This document shows positions 9,955-19,320 of a stretch of DNA of 64,000 nucleotides, piece after piece. The DNA is from Enterobacter kobei (GTDB lineage Bacteria > Pseudomonadota > Gammaproteobacteria > Enterobacterales > Enterobacteriaceae), in the NCBI RefSeq assembly GCF_001729765.1, contig NZ_CP017181.1, positions 2,790,001 through 2,854,000 on the forward strand, in the 5' to 3' direction. A model generated the notes under the pieces. That model had not been told where the DNA came from. It worked only from the letters and a program-made list of their open reading frames with translations, and did no database searches. A program made the translations under genes and the position numbers. Position 1 is the first letter of the stretch. Each line of letters starts with the position of its first letter.

Positions 9955-11514
9955 CTATTCTTCTTCATCGTGGACAGATTGTTCTTTAACAATACGGACC
10001 ATATCAACGCGATAGTCGTTGGCTTCAACAATGGTAATGTGCAGCGGCGGCAACTCAATCACATCCCCGATACGCGGGATTTGCCCGTTCACGGCGATAA
10101 CCAGACCGGCAACGGTCGCGATGTCTTCTTCATCGTTGACCACGTTTTCCACCCCGAGCGTATGCGAGAGCGCGTGCAGGTCGGTCGTGCCTTTAACCAG
10201 CCAGCCTTCGCCGTCGGCGACGATCTCAGGCGTTTCGTCAGCATCCGGGAACTCACCGGCAATCGCTTCCAGCACGTCAAGCGGCGTGACCAGACCCTGC
10301 ACCACACCGAACTCGTTGGTGACGATAACGAAGCTGCCGCGTGCGCGTCGCAACACGCCCAGCAGGTTGATCGGATCCAGCGTTTCCGGCACAACAATCG
10401 CAGGCGATGCAGCCGCAATGGCTTCGACGTTGACGCCCTCTTCCAGGGCCACCAGCATCTCTTTCGCGCGCACGACGCCGATGATCTCATCCAGTTCACC
10501 GCGACACACCGGGAACAGGCTGTGCGGTGAAGAGAGCAACTGCTGACGAATTTCATCCACGCTCAGGTTCGCATCGACCCAGCTGATTTCCCCGCGCGGG
10601 GTCATGATTCCGCGCAGCGAACGGGAAGCAAGGGAGAGCACGCCGTTGATCATGTAGCGCTCTTCTTCTACAAACGCCCCTTCCGGAACCGGCACCGGAT
10701 TACGGTTTTCAGTATCAGACTGAACGTTCACCTGGCGACGACCGCCCATCAGACGCAGAATGGCATCCGCGGTACGGGCACGCAGCGGCTGATTCGACTG
10801 CTGCTTAATAAAGTTCCGGCGCGCAATCTGGTTGAACAGTTCAATCAGGATCGAGAAGCCAATTGCGGCGTACAGATAACCTTTCGGAATATGGAAGCCA
10901 AAACCTTCCGCTACCAGGCTCAGACCAATCATCAGCAGGAAGCTCAGACAGAGCACAACCACCGTCGGATGTTGGTTGACGAAACGCGTCAGCGGTTTCG
11001 ACGCCAGCAGCATGACCGCCATAGCAATGACCACAGCCGCCATCATCACCGGGAGATGGTTCACCATGCCGACCGCCGTGATTACCGCATCCAGCGAGAA
11101 GACCGCATCCAGCACGACGATCTGCAGCACCACCACCCAGAAACTGGCGTAGCCCTTACCGTGTCCATCGTCGTGCTGACGGTTTTCCAGCCGCTCGTGG
11201 AGTTCCGTGGTCGCTTTAAAGAGCAGGAATATCCCCCCAATCAGCATGATTAAATCACGCCCGGAGAAGGTGTAATCCATGACGGAGAACAGCGGTTTTG
11301 TCAGTGTGACCATCCAGGAGATGACGGAAAGCAGTCCCAGTCGCATGACCAGCGCCAGCGAGAGGCCAATCAGACGCGCTTTATCACGCTGTTTTGGCGG
11401 CAGCTTATCCGCAAGGATGGCGATAAACACCAGGTTATCGATGCCGAGAACGATCTCCAGCACCACCAGCGTGAGCAATCCCACCCAGATTGACGGGTCC
11501 ATTAAGAATTCCAT
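9955..11514 (-). CDS. yoaE: TerC/CBS-domain inner membrane protein YoaE
   Basis: 519 residues. The N-terminal half (about 1-235) is a TerC-family membrane domain with repeated acidic motifs [11 protein letters not shown] and [12 protein letters not shown], proposed to bind metal ions. Next come tandem CBS domains (about 300-420) and a CorC/HlyC-type C-terminal domain (about 430-510). The architecture matches E. coli YoaE; the transported ion is unknown. It is convergent with pdeD (6-bp gap) and divergent from manX. Confidence 0.9.
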   Translation of the reverse strand: MEFLMDPSIWVGLLTLVVLEIVLGIDNLVFIAILADKLPPKQRDKARLIGLSLALVMRLGLLSVISWMVTLTKPLFSVMDYTFSGRDLIMLIGGIFLLFKATTELHERLENRQHDDGHGKGYASFWVVVLQIVVLDAVFSLDAVITAVGMVNHLPVMMAAVVIAMAVMLLASKPLTRFVNQHPTVVVLCLSFLLMIGLSLVAEGFGFHIPKGYLYAAIGFSILIELFNQIARRNFIKQQSNQPLRARTADAILRLMGGRRQVNVQSDTENRNPVPVPEGAFVEEERYMINGVLSLASRSLRGIMTPRGEISWVDANLSVDEIRQQLLSSPHSLFPVCRGELDEIIGVVRAKEMLVALEEGVNVEAIAAASPAIVVPETLDPINLLGVLRRARGSFVIVTNEFGVVQGLVTPLDVLEAIAGEFPDADETPEIVADGEGWLVKGTTDLHALSHTLGVENVVNDEEDIATVAGLVIAVNGQIPRIGDVIELPPLHITIVEANDYRVDMVRIVKEQSVHDEEE

Positions 11515-11975
11515 GACAAGCTCCTGCTAAAGGAATGACGAAACGGTGCCCCACTCAACGTGGGCAAAACAGAGGAAGACAGAGTCGGTACATGGCGAGG
11601 ATCGCCGGTGAAAAAGGCGCAAATTGGCCTGAAAGATGATTGACGTCGGTGACGGTCCATATAGTGGGCTGTAGCCCTATACTCCTGAACAGGTAAACGG
11701 AGGCTAAACATATCAGAGACACCAGGTTTTAAGCAAAGATTTACGTTCTTTTGCAAAAACGCAATATGACTAAATTTGTGTTGAGAATTTTCTCGACCGG
11801 GAAAGCTAAATTACGGATCTTCATCACATAAATTATTTTTTCACTGTCTAAAATAATTCGCGGAAGTCTTAGTTTTTTGAACTCTAACCCTTATCTGAAT
11901 CGATTCGGTTCGCCAATACGATTCTCAGTACGTCTGCCCGGCAGGCGTATTAATGATAATAAAAGGAGGTAGCAA
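11515..11975 (+). promoter_or_regulatory. yoaE-manX divergent control region
   Basis: 461 bp without a credible gene. The manX-proximal half is AT-rich and holds the Mlc-like palindrome listed separately. Two further sites are seen: a near-perfect inverted repeat at 11780-11797 (GAGAA-TT-TTCTC core) and a weak CRP-like site at 11810-11831 with one good half (TCACAT). The manX GTG has a strong AAGGAGGT about seven bases upstream. The yoaE-proximal half shows no clear signal. Confidence 0.5.
11831..11858 (+). promoter_or_regulatory. Probable Mlc operator of manXYZ
   Basis: Perfect inverted repeat with 9-bp arms AATTATTTT and AAAATAATT around a 10-bp spacer, matching the Mlc operator pattern. 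Mlc represses manXYZ and ptsG when glucose-type PTS flux is low. It lies 118 bp before the manX start. Confidence 0.65.
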
Positions 11976-12938
11976 GTGACCATTGCTATTGTCATAGGCA
12001 CACATGGTTGGGCTGCTGAGCAGCTACTCAAAACGGCAGAGATGCTGTTGGGCGAGCAGGAAAACGTCGGCTGGATCGATTTCGTTCCCGGTGAAAACGC
12101 CGAGACGCTGATTGAGAAGTACAACGCTCAACTCTCGAAGCTGGATACCAGCAAAGGCGTGCTGTTTCTCGTTGATACATGGGGCGGCAGCCCGTTCAAT
12201 GCTGCCAGCCGTATTGTCGTCGATAAAGAGCATTATGAAGTCGTCGCCGGCGTTAACATTCCCATGCTGGTGGAAACCTTTATGGCGCGCGACGACAACC
12301 CGACGTTTGATGAGCTTGTCGCCCTGGCGGTTGAAACGGGCCGTGAAGGCGTGAAAGCCCTGAAAGCACAGCCGGTTGAGAAACCCGCTCCCGCGGCAGC
12401 AGCACCGAAAGTGGCTACACCGGCAAAACCCATGGGCCCGAATGATTATATGGTCATCGGCCTTGCACGTATTGATGACCGATTAATCCACGGCCAGGTG
12501 GCAACGCGCTGGACTAAAGAGACCAACGTTCGCCGCATTATCGTCGTCAGCGACGAAGTTGCCGCCGACACCGTACGTAAAACCCTTCTGACTCAGGTTG
12601 CTCCTCCTGGCGTCACCGCGCACGTGGTGGATGTCGCCAAGATGATCCGCGTTTACAACAACCCGAAATACGCGGGTGAACGCGTAATGCTGCTGTTTAC
12701 TAACCCGACAGACGTTGAGCGCATTGTTGAAGGCGGCGTGAAAATCACCTCCGTGAACATTGGGGGCATGGCGTTCCGTCAGGGCAAAACGCAGGTCAAC
12801 AACGCCATTTCAGTCGATGCGAAAGATATCGAGGCATTCAACAAGCTGAATGCGCGCGGTATTGAGCTGGAAGCCCGTAAAGTTTCCACTGACCAGAAAC
12901 TGAAAATGATGGATTTGATCGGTAAAGTTGGGAAATAA
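11976..12938 (+). CDS. manX: Mannose PTS EIIAB component ManX
   Basis: 320-residue cytoplasmic EIIAB of the mannose-family phosphotransferase system. It passes phosphate from HPr to mannose, glucose, glucosamine and related sugars entering through ManYZ. H10 (in VIGTHG) is the IIA phosphorylation site. An Ala/Pro-rich linker at about 132-155 leads to the IIB domain with H172 (in DDRLIHGQVA). GTG start, as in E. coli, with a strong AAGGAGGT site. Confidence 0.97.
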   Translation: MTIAIVIGTHGWAAEQLLKTAEMLLGEQENVGWIDFVPGENAETLIEKYNAQLSKLDTSKGVLFLVDTWGGSPFNAASRIVVDKEHYEVVAGVNIPMLVETFMARDDNPTFDELVALAVETGREGVKALKAQPVEKPAPAAAAPKVATPAKPMGPNDYMVIGLARIDDRLIHGQVATRWTKETNVRRIIVVSDEVAADTVRKTLLTQVAPPGVTAHVVDVAKMIRVYNNPKYAGERVMLLFTNPTDVERIVEGGVKITSVNIGGMAFRQGKTQVNNAISVDAKDIEAFNKLNARGIELEARKVSTDQKLKMMDLIGKVGK

Positions 12939-12985
12939 GCCCGCGCCGGTTTTTCACATAAAGCTTATGTAATAGGAGAAGTACA

Positions 12986-13786
12986 ATGGAGATTACCACT
13001 CTTCAGATTGTGCTGGTGTTCGTCGTCGCATGTATTGCGGGTATGGAATCCGTACTTGATGAATTTCAGTTCCACCGTCCTCTGGTGGCCTGTACGTTGA
13101 TTGGTGCCGTTCTGGGTGATATGAAAACCGGTATCATCATCGGGGGTACGCTGGAAATGATCGCCCTCGGCTGGATGAACATCGGTGCTGCCGTTGCGCC
13201 AGATGCCGCGCTGGCCTCCATCATTTCGACCGTTCTGGTTATTGCCGGTCATCAGAGTATCGGTGCAGGTATCGCTCTGGCCATCCCTCTGGCCGCAGCA
13301 GGCCAGGTTCTGACCATTATCGTACGTACCATCACCGTTGCTTTCCAGCACGCGGCGGATAAGGCGGCCGAAAACGGCAACCTTACGGCACTGTCCTGGA
13401 TCCACGTTTCATCCCTGTTCCTGCAGGCGATGCGTATCGCCATTCCGGCGGTTATCGTTGCGATCTCAGTCGGTACCAGTGAAGTCCAGAGCATGCTGAA
13501 CGCCATTCCAGAAGTGGTCACCGGCGGTCTGAACATCGCGGGCGGTATGATCGTGGTCGTTGGTTATGCGATGGTCATTAACATGATGCGCGCAGGCTAC
13601 CTGATGCCGTTCTTCTACCTCGGCTTCGTGACCGCAGCATTCACCAACTTCAACCTGGTTGCACTGGGTGTCATTGGTGCCGTCATGGCAATTCTCTACA
13701 TCCAGCTCAGCCCGAAATATAACCGCGTTGCGGGTGCCCCAGCGCAGGCTGCTGGTAACAACGATCTCGATAACGAACTGGACTAA
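12986..13786 (+). CDS. manY: Mannose PTS EIIC component ManY
   Basis: 266-residue integral membrane EIIC subunit. It forms the sugar channel with ManZ and, in E. coli, is a pore used by phage lambda DNA and some class IIa bacteriocins. The N-terminus MEITTLQIVLVFVVACIAGM and the loop GVLGDMKTGIIIGGTLEMIALGWMNIGAA-type region are characteristic of the family. A GGAG site precedes the ATG. It lies 47 bp after manX and 12 bp before manZ in one operon. Confidence 0.97.
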   Translation: MEITTLQIVLVFVVACIAGMESVLDEFQFHRPLVACTLIGAVLGDMKTGIIIGGTLEMIALGWMNIGAAVAPDAALASIISTVLVIAGHQSIGAGIALAIPLAAAGQVLTIIVRTITVAFQHAADKAAENGNLTALSWIHVSSLFLQAMRIAIPAVIVAISVGTSEVQSMLNAIPEVVTGGLNIAGGMIVVVGYAMVINMMRAGYLMPFFYLGFVTAAFTNFNLVALGVIGAVMAILYIQLSPKYNRVAGAPAQAAGNNDLDNELD

Positions 13787-13798
13787 CAGGTGAGCGAA

Positions 13799-14650
13799 AT
13801 GGTTGATATGACAAAAACTACCACCGAGAAAAAACTCACTCCGGGTGATATTCGTGGCGTGTTCATCCGTTCTAACCTGTTTCAGGGTTCATGGAACTTC
13901 GAACGTATGCAGGCGCTGGGCTTCTGCTTCTCCATGGTACCGGCGATCAAGCGCCTGTACCCGGAAAATAACGAAGCACGACGTCAGGCGATTAAGCGTC
14001 ACCTGGAATTCTTCAACACCCATCCATATGTAGCCGCGCCGGTTCTGGGCGTAACGCTGGCGATGGAAGAGCAGCGTGCCAACGGCGCAGAGATTGACGA
14101 TGGTGCGATCAACGGTATCAAAGTCGGTCTGATGGGTCCTCTGGCCGGTGTAGGTGACCCTATCTTCTGGGGTACGGTTCGTCCGGTCTTTGCAGCACTG
14201 GGGGCGGGGATCGCCATGAGCGGCAGCCTGCTCGGTCCTCTGCTGTTCTTTATCCTGTTCAACGCAGTGCGACTGCTGACACGTTACTACGGCGTGGCCT
14301 ACGGCTACCGCAAGGGCGTGGATATTGTTAAGGATATGGGCGGCGGCTTCCTGCAGAAACTGACCGAGGGGGCGTCAATCCTGGGCCTGTTTGTGATGGG
14401 GGCACTGGTGAACAAGTGGACGCACGTGAACATCCCGCTGGTGGTATCGACCATCACCGGCCAGGATGGTCAGACCCGCGTCACCACCGTGCAGACTATC
14501 CTGGATCAGCTGATGCCGGGCCTGGTACCGCTGCTGTTGACCTTCGCCTGTATGTGGCTGCTGCGTAAGAAGGTGAACCCGCTGTGGATCATCGTTGGCT
14601 TCTTCGTCATCGGTATCGCGGGCTACGCTGTCGGCCTGCTGGGTCTGTAA
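13799..14650 (+). CDS. manZ: Mannose PTS EIID component ManZ
   Basis: 283-residue EIID membrane subunit that completes the ManXYZ permease. It has the conserved segments SNLFQGSWNFERMQALGFCF and GLMGPLAGVGDPIFWGTVRP, and a hydrophobic C-terminus (WLLRKKVNPLWIIVGFFVIG). The ATG at 13799 gives the E. coli length with AGGTGAG just upstream; a GTG three codons earlier is in frame. A strong terminator follows the stop. Confidence 0.97.
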   Translation: MVDMTKTTTEKKLTPGDIRGVFIRSNLFQGSWNFERMQALGFCFSMVPAIKRLYPENNEARRQAIKRHLEFFNTHPYVAAPVLGVTLAMEEQRANGAEIDDGAINGIKVGLMGPLAGVGDPIFWGTVRPVFAALGAGIAMSGSLLGPLLFFILFNAVRLLTRYYGVAYGYRKGVDIVKDMGGGFLQKLTEGASILGLFVMGALVNKWTHVNIPLVVSTITGQDGQTRVTTVQTILDQLMPGLVPLLLTFACMWLLRKKVNPLWIIVGFFVIGIAGYAVGLLGL

Positions 14651-14667
14651 AGCAGTAACGTGAGACG

Positions 14668-14691
14668 CCGGGGGCTTGCCCCCGGTTTTTT
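14668..14691 (+). terminator. Rho-independent terminator of manXYZ
   Basis: Eight-base GC stem CCGGGGGC / GCCCCCGG with a TT loop, followed by six T, 17 bp after the manZ stop. Confidence 0.93.
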
Positions 14692-14711
14692 ATCGCTTAT
14701 CCGGAGGATGA

Positions 14712-15170
14712 ATGACTGTCACGGACATCGTACTGGTTTTATTTATTGTTGCCCTTCTGGCTTACGCTATCTATGACGAGTTCATTATGCCTCGCCGCCA
14801 CGGCGAGACGCTACTGACCCTTCCCCTCTTACGCCGCGGACGCATTGATGCGTTTATCTTCGCGGGTCTGGTGGTCATTCTGATCTACAATAACGTCACC
14901 AGCCACGGTGCAATATTAACCACATGGTTATTATGTGCGCTGGCATTAATGGCGATTTACCTTTTCTGGATCCGTTCGCCAAAACTCATTTTTAAAAAAC
15001 ATGGATTCTTCTTCGCCAACGTATGGATAGAATATAACCGCATTAAAGAGATGAATTTATCCGAAGACGGTGTGTTAGTGATGCAATTAGAACAACGCCG
15101 CCTGCTCATCCGGGTCAAGAATATTGATGACCTTGAGAAAATCTACACATTACTCCTTAAAACTCAATAA
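14712..15170 (+). CDS. yobD: UPF0266 inner membrane protein YobD
   Basis: 152 residues, function unknown. Three hydrophobic segments (about 5-22, 45-63, 68-86) are followed by a cytoplasmic C-terminal domain ([16 protein letters not shown] region to [10 protein letters not shown]). Very close to E. coli YobD. GGAGG lies five bases before the ATG. It follows the manXYZ terminator and precedes the mntP leader. Confidence 0.92.
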   Translation: MTVTDIVLVLFIVALLAYAIYDEFIMPRRHGETLLTLPLLRRGRIDAFIFAGLVVILIYNNVTSHGAILTTWLLCALALMAIYLFWIRSPKLIFKKHGFFFANVWIEYNRIKEMNLSEDGVLVMQLEQRRLLIRVKNIDDLEKIYTLLLKTQ

Positions 15171-15178
15171 GTTAAATT

Positions 15179-15194
15179 TATAGCATCGGCTATA
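15179..15194 (+). promoter_or_regulatory. MntR-type operator 1 upstream of mntP
   Basis: Perfect palindrome TATAGC-ATCG-GCTATA, matching the ATAGC-N4-GCTAT core of the enterobacterial MntR box known from mntH. It lies between yobD and the mntP riboswitch. Mn-bound MntR activates mntP in E. coli. Confidence 0.75.
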
Positions 15195-15218
15195 TATTAC
15201 GCTATTTTCTCACCCTGA

Positions 15219-15236
15219 ATATAGCCGTTGCTATAT
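15219..15236 (+). promoter_or_regulatory. MntR-type operator 2 upstream of mntP
   Basis: Perfect palindrome ATATAGC-CGTT-GCTATAT with the same ATAGC-N4-GCTAT core. Its centre is 41 bp from that of operator 1, close to four helical turns, so both sites face the same side of the DNA. Confidence 0.75.
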
Positions 15237-15365
15237 CTGCTATCCTCTTTTGACTTATATTCATTAACGATATTTTCACGCACAAACCTAAATGAAAATC
15301 GTTATCAAGAGAGCGAGTAAATTAAGCCTTCCTCGATGTTGTTTTATATTCTCAAAATATGTTAA

Positions 15366-15570
15366 GGTTGCGCCCGTCGTTGGGGAGTAGCCGATTTCCT
15401 GCACGCAGGAAATGTACGTGTCAACATACTCGTTGAAAAACGTGGCACGTACGGATCGCTTTCAGCACGCTTACGGTGCAAAAGAGATCAGGCGAGACCA
15501 TAGATACATCAACTGCTGTTTACTGGGGGCAGTGATGTGTCATATGGATATCCCCGGTCTGGACGCTGTT
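15366..15570 (+). ncRNA. yybP-ykoY manganese riboswitch (mntP leader)
   Basis: The leader carries the signature GGGGAGUAGCC (from 15382) and the second conserved element UCAACAUACUCGUUG (from 15420), the two Mn-binding loops of the yybP-ykoY class. The sequence closely resembles the E. coli mntP leader. In E. coli, Mn binding frees the mntP ribosome binding site. The exact ends are estimated. Confidence 0.9.
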
Positions 15571-16137
15571 ATGAATATCTCCGCTACGATCCTTCTCGCT
15601 TTTGGCATGTCCATGGACGCTTTTGCTGCCTCCATTGGCAAGGGTGCCACGCTCCACAAACCTAAATTCTCAGAAGCACTGCGTACCGGGCTGATTTTTG
15701 GCGCCATCGAAACGCTGACACCGCTCATCGGTTGGGGTCTGGGTATGCTCGCCAGCCAGTTCGTGCTCGAGTGGAATCACTGGATCGCGTTCGTTCTGCT
15801 GGTGTTTCTCGGTGGCCGAATGGTCATCGAGGGTTTTCGCGGCGGGGATGATGAAGGTGCGGAACCGCAATACCGCCATGGATTCTGGCTGCTGGTGACA
15901 ACCGCTATCGCCACAAGCCTTGACGCCATGGCCGTCGGGGTGGGTCTGGCTTTCCTGCAGGTTAACATTATCGCCACTGCGCTGGCCATTGGGTGTGCAA
16001 CATTGATTATGTCCACGCTGGGCATAATGGTCGGACGCTTTATCGGCCCGCTACTGGGTAAACGCGCCGAGATCTTAGGCGGTATCGTTTTGATCGGCAT
16101 TGGTGCTCAGATCCTCTGGGCACACTTCGCGGGTTAA
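15571..16137 (+). CDS. mntP: Manganese exporter MntP
   Basis: 188-residue inner-membrane Mn2+ efflux pump, six predicted TM helices in two repeats. Acidic motifs [15 protein letters not shown] and [14 protein letters not shown] (both with a TM aspartate) are signature elements. The frame is open 53 codons further upstream, but those codons lie inside the riboswitch; the ATG at 15571 gives the E. coli N-terminus [18 protein letters not shown]. The ribosome binding site is weak, as expected for a riboswitch-controlled start. The 3' end overlaps convergent rlmA by 4 bp. Confidence 0.96.
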   Translation: MNISATILLAFGMSMDAFAASIGKGATLHKPKFSEALRTGLIFGAIETLTPLIGWGLGMLASQFVLEWNHWIAFVLLVFLGGRMVIEGFRGGDDEGAEPQYRHGFWLLVTTAIATSLDAMAVGVGLAFLQVNIIATALAIGCATLIMSTLGIMVGRFIGPLLGKRAEILGGIVLIGIGAQILWAHFAG

Positions 16138-16949
16138 GCGTCGCGCTGCCAGACATGGATACTGAAATCTGTCTGGCAGCTAAACGTCGTCCGGGCCGCT
16201 AGCGCCGCCCAAACTTCCGGTTTTGCCCGCCACGCGAACGGCGTCATCTGCAACAGTGCTACCGCCTCCTGCCCCTCCAGATCCATTTGATACGCCACTG
16301 ACTGCTCCTGCTTCAGCGTAAAACCGGCCAGCTGTTCAGAATGGGGGGCATGCAGACGCACGTCATCATAGATGAGCCCTTTCAGTTCCATCAGGTGACG
16401 CGGGCCGGGTGTGACGGTGATGACCCATCCGCCGGGTTTCACCACCCGTGCAAGCTCTTGCGCTTTACAGGGAGCATAGATGCGGATGATAGCGTCCATA
16501 CTGGCATCTTCGAACGGCAACCGGTGGCTTGAAGCCACGCAGTACGTCACGCCAGCGTAGCGTTTAGCCGCCGCGCGAATGGCCACTTTCGACACGTCGA
16601 GACCGAATGTTACGGCCCCCTTCTCACGCGCCACTTCCGCAAACCGCGCGGTGTAGTATCCTTCTCCACAACCGATATCCAGCATGGCGGACGCCGAATC
16701 AGGCAACATATCATCCAGCATCTGCGCAACTGTCTCCCGCAGCGGCAGATAGTGTCCGGCATCGAGAAATGCACGGCGTGCCTGCATCATCTCCGCACTA
16801 TCGCCCGGATCGCGGGAGCGCTTATGCTGCACCGGCAGAAGATTCACATATCCTTCTTTCGCCATATCAAACTGATGTCCCTGCGGACAACGATAACTTT
16901 TATCTGAGCGCATCAGCGACGCATGACAAAGGGGGCAACTGAAGGACAT
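16134..16949 (-). CDS. rlmA: 23S rRNA (guanine-745-N1)-methyltransferase RlmA
   Basis: 271 residues. Methylates N1 of G745 in 23S rRNA using SAM. The N-terminal zinc finger reads C5-P-L-C8 ... C21-P-Q-G-H25. The Rossmann methyltransferase domain has the SAM motif [16 protein letters not shown] (about 91-106). Length and N-terminus ([12 protein letters not shown]) match the family. It follows the PBP3-like gene on the same strand. Confidence 0.95.
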   Translation of the reverse strand: MSFSCPLCHASLMRSDKSYRCPQGHQFDMAKEGYVNLLPVQHKRSRDPGDSAEMMQARRAFLDAGHYLPLRETVAQMLDDMLPDSASAMLDIGCGEGYYTARFAEVAREKGAVTFGLDVSKVAIRAAAKRYAGVTYCVASSHRLPFEDASMDAIIRIYAPCKAQELARVVKPGGWVITVTPGPRHLMELKGLIYDDVRLHAPHSEQLAGFTLKQEQSVAYQMDLEGQEAVALLQMTPFAWRAKPEVWAALAARTTFSCQTDFSIHVWQRDA

Positions 16950-17016
16950 GGCAACTCCGGGGCATAAACCAAAGGGCGAAGTGTACCGCTATTCGCCCCG
17001 CTATAAAACGGCTGGA

Positions 17017-18735
17017 TTACCGCATGACGATAAGGTGGTCAGAACCGGCCGGGAGGCCATCAGGTTTTATATTCTCCAGGCGCAGCACGTTGCCCATGAT
17101 TTCGCTGAAAACCGGCGCTGAAACCGCCCCACCGTAGTAGGCCCCGTTTTGAGGCTCGTTAATCACCACGACCAGCGCAAAACGCGGATCGCTCGCAGGC
17201 GCGACGCCCGCGGTATAGGCGACATATTTATCGACATATTTGCCGCTGTCATCAATCTTCTTCGCCGTACCGGTTTTTACCGCCACGCGGTAATCACGCA
17301 CCGCGGCCTTAACGCCACCGCCACCGGGTAGCGCAACGCTCTCCATCATATGCTCCACCTCATGCGCGATCTCCTCCGGCATAACGCGGTGCCCGATAAC
17401 GGGGGGATCGATGCGGGTGATCGACAGGGGACGCTCCAGTCCAAATCCGCCAATCGTCGCATAGACGTGGGCAAGCTGGAGCGGCGTCACCATCAGGCCA
17501 TAGCCGAAGGCAAAGGTCGCGCGGTCGAGCTGGCTCCAGTACTTACGCTGTGGCAACAGGCCCGCGCTCTCCCCCGTTAAGCCAAGACCCGTGTTCGTGC
17601 CAAAACCAAAGTTCCGGTAGGTATCAAGAAGGTGCTGTATGGGCATCGCCAGCGAGAGCCGGGAGACTCCGGTATCGCTCGATTTCTGCAGGATCCCGGT
17701 CATCGTCAGCTCCGGGTAGTAGCCCACGTCGCGAATACGGTGTCCATCAAGTGTATAAGGATGGGTGTCAATCACGCTGTCCGGCTGGACCAGCCCCTGC
17801 TGCAGCGCCGTCATCAGCACCAGCGGTTTAACGGTCGAACCGGGTTCGAACGTATCGCTAATAGCCCGGTTACGAAAATCGTTAATTGTCGCGCCTTCCC
17901 GGTTATTGGGGTTGAAGTCCGGGTAACTCGCCATGGCGAGTATTTCGCCGGTTGGGATATTGATCAATACCGATGCCCCTGATTCGGCCTTATTCCAGGC
18001 CACGGCATTATCCAGCGCGTCTTCGGTAATGGTCTGTAGCCGCTCGTCGATGCTGAGCTGAATGTTATGCGCTGGCGTGGGCGCAACTTCCGTCAGGTTT
18101 TCAACCACCCGGCCGTAGCGATCCTCCCTTACCTGTCGGACACCCGCTTTACCCGTCAGCTGAGTATTAAAGCTTTTTTCCACCCCTTCAATGCCCTGCC
18201 CGTCAATATTGGTGAAGCCAATCAGATTGGCCGCCACGTGGCCTGCCGGGTAAAAACGGCGCGATTCATCACGCAGGTTAATTCCCGGCAAATTCAGTTT
18301 ATCAATCCATTTGGCCTGCGCAGGATCAACCTGACGAGCCAGGTAAATGAACCGGCCCCTGGGATTGGCGTTAATGCGCGAAGAGAGGGTATTCAGGGAG
18401 AGATGAAGCGCGCTCGCCAGCGCCTGCCAGCGATCGTCAAAACCAACGCCCCCTTTTGCGAGTACCGTTTTAGGGTCGGCCCATACGGCTCTGACGGGCA
18501 CGCTGACCGCCAGAGGTCGGCCTTCACGATCCGTGATCATCCCTCGTGGAGCATCAATCGTCAGCTGACGCAGCGATCGCATATCTTCCTGCTTCACCAG
18601 GTTGTCAGGTTTGATGATTTGTAGCCAGGCAACACGACCCAGTAAAAAAGCCAGACTGCAGAAAATAGCAAAACAGAGCAGCGCAAAACGCGCTGGTGTG
18701 AAATTGCCAGCGCTCATAATTAATTTCTTTTTCAC
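17017..18735 (-). CDS. PBP3-like peptidoglycan transpeptidase (second FtsI-type protein)
   Basis: 572-residue class B penicillin-binding protein closely similar to FtsI over its length: cytoplasmic tail, one TM (about 18-38), pedestal domain, transpeptidase domain. Active-site motifs: S300-T-V-K (SxxK), S352-S-D354 where FtsI has SSN, and K487-T-G. Septal ftsI normally lies in the dcw cluster, so this is a paralogue. The position beside rlmA is that of Salmonella PBP3-SAL (STM1836), an alternative PBP3 used at acidic pH. The GTG at 18735 (MKKKLIMSAGNF) is the chosen start; an ATG at 18717 is possible. No gene symbol is assigned with certainty. Confidence 0.9.
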   Translation of the reverse strand: MKKKLIMSAGNFTPARFALLCFAIFCSLAFLLGRVAWLQIIKPDNLVKQEDMRSLRQLTIDAPRGMITDREGRPLAVSVPVRAVWADPKTVLAKGGVGFDDRWQALASALHLSLNTLSSRINANPRGRFIYLARQVDPAQAKWIDKLNLPGINLRDESRRFYPAGHVAANLIGFTNIDGQGIEGVEKSFNTQLTGKAGVRQVREDRYGRVVENLTEVAPTPAHNIQLSIDERLQTITEDALDNAVAWNKAESGASVLINIPTGEILAMASYPDFNPNNREGATINDFRNRAISDTFEPGSTVKPLVLMTALQQGLVQPDSVIDTHPYTLDGHRIRDVGYYPELTMTGILQKSSDTGVSRLSLAMPIQHLLDTYRNFGFGTNTGLGLTGESAGLLPQRKYWSQLDRATFAFGYGLMVTPLQLAHVYATIGGFGLERPLSITRIDPPVIGHRVMPEEIAHEVEHMMESVALPGGGGVKAAVRDYRVAVKTGTAKKIDDSGKYVDKYVAYTAGVAPASDPRFALVVVINEPQNGAYYGGAVSAPVFSEIMGNVLRLENIKPDGLPAGSDHLIVMR

Positions 18736-18880
18736 CTGAACCCCAGAGCTGTTAAACAACGCTCTGATTTAACGGGAAAGGATGCGCTGAGGGAGGCGAA
18801 ACTGTGCTTCTAACCTCGCAGCTTTGCAACAAGTTGCTAACGAGACAGAGGATAGTCATATTTTGAAAGATAAGGGCATA

Positions 18881-18909
18881 AAAAAGCCCCGCATTGTGCG
18901 AGGCTTTAT
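18881..18909 (-). terminator. Terminator of yobF-cspC
   Basis: Hairpin with stem AAGCCCCGCA / TGCGAGGCTT (one G-U-type pair), followed on the minus strand by a T-run (A-run at 18880-18885). It lies about 45 bp after the cspC stop. Confidence 0.88.
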
Positions 18910-18953
18910 GTCTGAGATTGAAGTGCTACGCGCTTCAGTCAGCAGCGGTTCGA

Positions 18954-19163
18954 TCAGATAGCAGTTACGTTAACTGCAGCTGGGCCTTTCTGGCCGTCCT
19001 GAATTTCGAACTCAACGTTCTGGCCTTCAGCCAGAGTTTTGAAGCCGTTACCCTGGATTGCAGAGAAGTGTACGAACACGTCTTTGCTGCCGTCAGCAGG
19101 AGTAATGAAACCAAAACCTTTAGACTCGTTGAACCACTTAACTTGACCTTTAATCTTTGCCAT
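18954..19163 (-). CDS. cspC: Cold-shock-domain protein CspC
   Basis: 69-residue nucleic-acid-binding protein, constitutively expressed in E. coli, stabilising rpoS and other stress mRNAs. RNP1 (KGFGFI) and RNP2 (VFVHF) are intact; the sequence appears identical to recalled E. coli CspC. The ATG at 19163 has AAGGAA about 9 bases upstream. It lies 25 bp after yobF on the same strand, the conserved yobF-cspC operon. Confidence 0.97.
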
Positions 19164-19188
19164 TTGCAAAATTCCTTAGAGTGTTTTC

Positions 19189-19320
19189 TTAGCCCGCAGG
19201 CATTGACTGAGATAAAACTGAGACATTACTGCATGAGGCACTAATATAAGGTTCGGCAGAGAAGCGGTATTCAACGACAACGTGTTTACTCAGGACTTCT
19301 TTACTGAAAATGCCACACAT
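19189..19320 (-). CDS. yobF: Small protein YobF (DUF2527)
   Basis: 43-residue protein upstream of cspC. The N-terminal 37 residues ([20 protein letters not shown] and on to SNVSVLS) match E. coli YobF closely. The C-terminus then differs: it ends QSMPAG, whereas an alternative frame reads QCLRAKKTL, resembling the recalled E. coli tail. This suggests a small indel relative to E. coli. GAGG lies about 10 bases before the ATG. E. coli YobF is a stress-induced small protein of unknown function. Confidence 0.85.
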   Translation of the reverse strand: MCGIFSKEVLSKHVVVEYRFSAEPYISASCSNVSVLSQSMPAG

